DNA from: Xanthocytophaga sp031424975
GTDB lineage: Bacteria; Bacteroidota; Bacteroidia; Cytophagales; 172606-1
Assembly: GCA_031424975.1 (NCBI GenBank)
Contig: JANPIL010000465.1
Span: 1-23,745, forward strand
Direction of reading: 5' to 3'
DNA length: 23,745 bases
Part shown: piece after piece, positions 21,678 through 23,745 of the stretch
Position numbering within the stretch: the first letter of the stretch is position 1
How the letters are laid out: every line of letters begins with the position of its first letter
Translations under genes and position numbers: made by a program
Notes under the pieces: generated by a model
Seen by the model: only the letters and a program-made list of their open reading frames with translations
What the model was told of the DNA's origin: nothing
Database searches by the model: none

Positions 21678-22691
21678 GTGAAACACTTCATTTCCCTGCA
21701 AGATGCCCCCGATGTGCCAGATTTGGTGCGGCAAGCCTTGCAAGCAAAACACCATCCGTTTGCCCATAAGCATCTGGGCCATAACAAAACCATCGGGTTG
21801 TTATTTTTCAATGCCAGCCTGCGCACCCGCCTCAGCACCCAAAAGGCCGCCCAAAACCTGGGCATGGAGGTGATGGTGATGAACGTGACGCAGGATTCGT
21901 GGGGCTTGGAAATGATGGATGGCGTGGTGATGAGCGGCGACAAGGCCGAACACGTGAAGGAAGCCGCCGCCGTGATCGGGCAGTATTGCGACATAGTTGC
22001 CGTGCGGGCCTTTGCCGAGTTGAAAGACCGGGAGGCTGATTACCAGGAGATTGTGATCAACAAGTTCAGGCAGTATGCCGGTGTGCCGGTGGTAAACCTT
22101 GAATCGGCCACGCGCCACCCGTTGCAGTCGCTGGCCGATTGCCTCACGATTGAAGAGTACAAAACCAAGCCGCGCCCTAAAGTGGTACTCACGTGGGTGC
22201 CGCATTTCAAGGCATTACCCCAAGCCGTTGCCAATTCGTTTTGCGAGTGGATGAACGCCTCGGATGTGGATTTTACGGTCACGCATCCCGAAGGCTACGG
22301 ATTGGCTCCCGGATTTTTGCAAAACGCGCCGGTAATCCACAACCAAAACGAAGCCTTTGCCGGAGCCGACTTCATTTACGCCAAAAACTGGTCGTCGTAC
22401 CACGAATATGGCAAGGTGCTGACCCAAGACCCGTCTTGGATGGTGACCATGGAAAAAATGCGCCTGACCAATAACGCAAAGTTCATGCATTGCCTGCCCG
22501 TGCGCCGCAACCTGAAAGTGACCGACGAAGTGCTCGACAGCCCGCAATCCGTTGTGGTTCAGCAGGCGGGCAACCGCGAGTGGGCGGCGCAGGCGGTTCT
22601 GAAACAGATTCTGGAAGAGCAGCCTCCCCCAACCCCCTCCGAAGGAGGGGACTTTCTGGCTCCCCCTTTGGGGGCGGGGGGGGCTGCATGA
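21678..22691 (+). CDS. argF': N-succinyl/N-acetylornithine carbamoyltransferase
   Basis: 337 residues from a GTG start (V-KHFISLQD aligns with the family N-terminus; an in-frame TTG at 21588 would read through a repeat). Carbamoyl-phosphate motif NASLRTRLSTQ (45-55), then ATRHPLQSLAD and HCLPVRRN, closely matching the Bacteroides succinylornithine enzyme from memory. It carbamoylates an acylated ornithine in arginine synthesis. The loop that discriminates succinyl from acetyl substrates reads GDKAEH, with Ala90 where the B. fragilis enzyme has Pro90. After LEE the last ~23 residues are translated hairpin repeats rich in Pro and Gly. The stop overlaps the argB start (ATGA). Confidence 0.94.
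   Translation: MKHFISLQDAPDVPDLVRQALQAKHHPFAHKHLGHNKTIGLLFFNASLRTRLSTQKAAQNLGMEVMVMNVTQDSWGLEMMDGVVMSGDKAEHVKEAAAVIGQYCDIVAVRAFAELKDREADYQEIVINKFRQYAGVPVVNLESATRHPLQSLADCLTIEEYKTKPRPKVVLTWVPHFKALPQAVANSFCEWMNASDVDFTVTHPEGYGLAPGFLQNAPVIHNQNEAFAGADFIYAKNWSSYHEYGKVLTQDPSWMVTMEKMRLTNNAKFMHCLPVRRNLKVTDEVLDSPQSVVVQQAGNREWAAQAVLKQILEEQPPPTPSEGGDFLAPPLGAGGAA
22633..22686. repeat. Hairpin repeats read into the end of argF'
   Basis: CCCCTCC-GAA-GGAGGGG (22634-22650) and CCCCC-TTT-GGGGG (22662-22674) followed by a G-run up to the argB start. The first matches the 5524-5542 family and the second the 892-905 family. Confidence 0.8.
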
Positions 22692-23461
22692 CCCGAATCC
22701 TCGTTATCAAGATTGGCGGCAACATCGTTGACGACCCCGCCGCCAGCCGCCGGTTTCTGGCTGGTTTTGCTACCTTGCCCCACCACAGGATATTGGTGCA
22801 CGGCGGCGGCAAAATAGCCACGGAAATGGCCGAAAGGCTGGGCATACCCACGCAAATGATTGACGGAAGGCGCATGACCGATGCCGCCATGCTCGACGTG
22901 GTGACCATGGTATATGGCGGATTGGTGAACAAGAAGATAGTGGCGCAACTGCAAGCCTTTGGCTGCAACGCCCTCGGGCTGACGGGTGCCGATGCGGGCA
23001 TCTTGCTCGCCAAAAAACGCCCCGTCGGCGCAATTGACTACGGTTTTGCCGGCGACATTGAACGCGTGGACGCGCCGCAGATACTGGCTTTCTTGCAGCA
23101 GCAACTCACACCGGTCATTGCCCCGCTCACGTTTGATGCGCACGGCCAAATCCTGAATACCAATGCCGACACCATGGCTTCGGCCATTGCCACGGGTTTG
23201 GCAAGGCAGGGCGCGGAAGTGAGCCTGATCTATTGCTTTGAGAAAAAAGGCGTGCTGCTGAACCCTGACGACGACGATTCGGTGATTGCCGACATGGATC
23301 AGGAAAAATATGCCCGGCTCAAAGCCGATGGCATTGTGTCCAAAGGCATGATTCCCAAACTCGACAATGCGTTTGCCGCCCTGCGCCAAGGCGTAAAGGA
23401 AGTGCGGATCATCCACGCCGACAGCATTGTAGCACAAACCGGAACTACATTGACACCCTGA
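22688..23461 (+). CDS. argB: Acetylglutamate kinase (N-acyl-glutamate kinase)
   Basis: 257 residues from MTRILVIKIGGNIVDD. Amino-acid-kinase motifs: KIGGN at 8-12, LVHGGGKIATEMAERLGI, RRMTDAAMLDVV, ALGLTGADAG, NTNADTMASAIA and SKGMIPKLDNA. It performs the second step of arginine synthesis. Because the partner transcarbamylase is of the acyl-ornithine type, the natural substrate may be N-succinyl- or N-acetylglutamate. The start is fixed by homology and by the ATGA overlap with argF', implying translational coupling. The reading frame upstream of 22688 is only repeat and antisense-like sequence. Confidence 0.95.
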   Translation: MTRILVIKIGGNIVDDPAASRRFLAGFATLPHHRILVHGGGKIATEMAERLGIPTQMIDGRRMTDAAMLDVVTMVYGGLVNKKIVAQLQAFGCNALGLTGADAGILLAKKRPVGAIDYGFAGDIERVDAPQILAFLQQQLTPVIAPLTFDAHGQILNTNADTMASAIATGLARQGAEVSLIYCFEKKGVLLNPDDDDSVIADMDQEKYARLKADGIVSKGMIPKLDNAFAALRQGVKEVRIIHADSIVAQTGTTLTP

Positions 23462-23491
23462 AACCGGTGTTTGCCACAACCTTGCAGGGGC

Positions 23492-23522
23492 GGGTTTGGG
23501 GTTTTGAAATCATACTATTTGT
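23492..23522 (-). repeat. 31-bp bipartite motif, copy 20
   Basis: Reverse orientation, 30 bp after the argB stop: GGGTTTGGG and ATACTATTTG. The remaining gap to 23591 shows a 7-bp inverted repeat CGTCAAG / CTTGACG but no clear terminator. Confidence 0.85.
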
Positions 23523-23591
23523 AGCCAAGTACTTACGCAACCGTTGTAACAACCCCGTCAAGGGAGCCATGCTGCCAACGCCGCTTGACGC

Positions 23592-23745
23592 TTAAAATTC
23601 CAGGATAAACCCAATGCTGGGCGTTACGATGGGCTCGTCGTTAACCAACAGCAGCGGAATGCCATTTGAGCCGTCCAACCTAATTGGCTGCCCGTCTGTG
23701 GTGGCGAAGTCCGAGTTGTCGGGCAGGCGCTGGAAGGCGTAGCTC
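23592..23745 (-). CDS. C-terminus of a probable outer-membrane beta-barrel protein (partial)
   Basis: The minus-strand frame is open from the window edge to a TAA at 23594-23592: about 50 residues, ending VTPSIGFILEF. The alternating hydrophobic pattern and terminal phenylalanine fit the last strand of an outer-membrane barrel. Codon use agrees with the neighbours. The gene starts outside the window; family not identifiable from this piece. Confidence 0.6.
   Translation of the reverse strand, partial: SYAFQRLPDNSDFATTDGQPIRLDGSNGIPLLLVNDEPIVTPSIGFILEF

Noticed and set aside
22559..23479. 306-codon frame antisense to argB
   Set aside because: argB is complete on the plus strand with all kinase motifs.
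64..23522. 31-bp motif as CRISPR repeats, dif/Xer sites or integron attC sites
   Set aside because: Copies are scattered at irregular distances, arms are not inverted repeats of each other, no spacers or cassette array exist, and no integrase is present in the window.

Overview
The window looks like a moderately GC-rich chromosome segment of a Bacteroidota bacterium (Saprospiria, Cytophagia or Chitinophagia type; not resolved further). Support comes from the DUF2027-Smr protein, an Oar-like TonB receptor with a carboxypeptidase-regulatory domain, a BlaI/M56 pair whose peptidase ends in a TonB domain, the succinyl/acetyl-ornithine type of carbamoyltransferase, and promoters with the TAnnTTTG -7 box. 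About 89% is coding. I see no rRNA, tRNA, insertion sequence or CRISPR array.

Layout. 1-1571: 3' part of a DUF2027-Smr gene and an acidic hypothetical gene. 1572-3799: the pyruvate dehydrogenase E2 gene between two repeat clusters, with a strong terminator. 3800-8971 (minus strand): universal stress protein, exported SLOG/LOG-fold protein, large TonB-dependent receptor. 9254-12511: BlaI repressor, M56 sensor peptidase and TlpA-like thioredoxin, under a BlaI-type double operator. 12659-14713: anmK facing a methyltransferase. 15008-16884: ruvB and an AT-rich AlbA_2 gene. 16959-19171: molybdenum cofactor genes moaD, moeB-rhodanese and moaE, with a small membrane protein between the last two. 19278-21587: alpha/beta hydrolase and a PP2C-TM-LysM phosphatase. 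21678-23461: argF'-argB, overlapping ATGA. 23592-end: C-terminus of a probable outer-membrane barrel.

The most striking thing is not a gene. A 31-bp bipartite motif, AATAGTAT-N14-AAACCY with exact spacing, occurs 19 times intact and once interrupted: about one per 1.2 kb, in both orientations. Twelve copies lie in the ~11% non-coding DNA and eight lie in reading frames. Four of the coding copies share one phase and encode E/K-N-S-I/M-x-x-x-A/S-Q/E-T. Several coding copies sit in conserved domains without any evident length change. Density, fixed spacing and length-neutral coding copies resemble DNA uptake signal sequences or another host-wide recognition site; a very short mobile repeat is the main alternative. 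Intergenic copies are often packed with other hairpin repeats, some of which supply stop or start codons to neighbouring genes.
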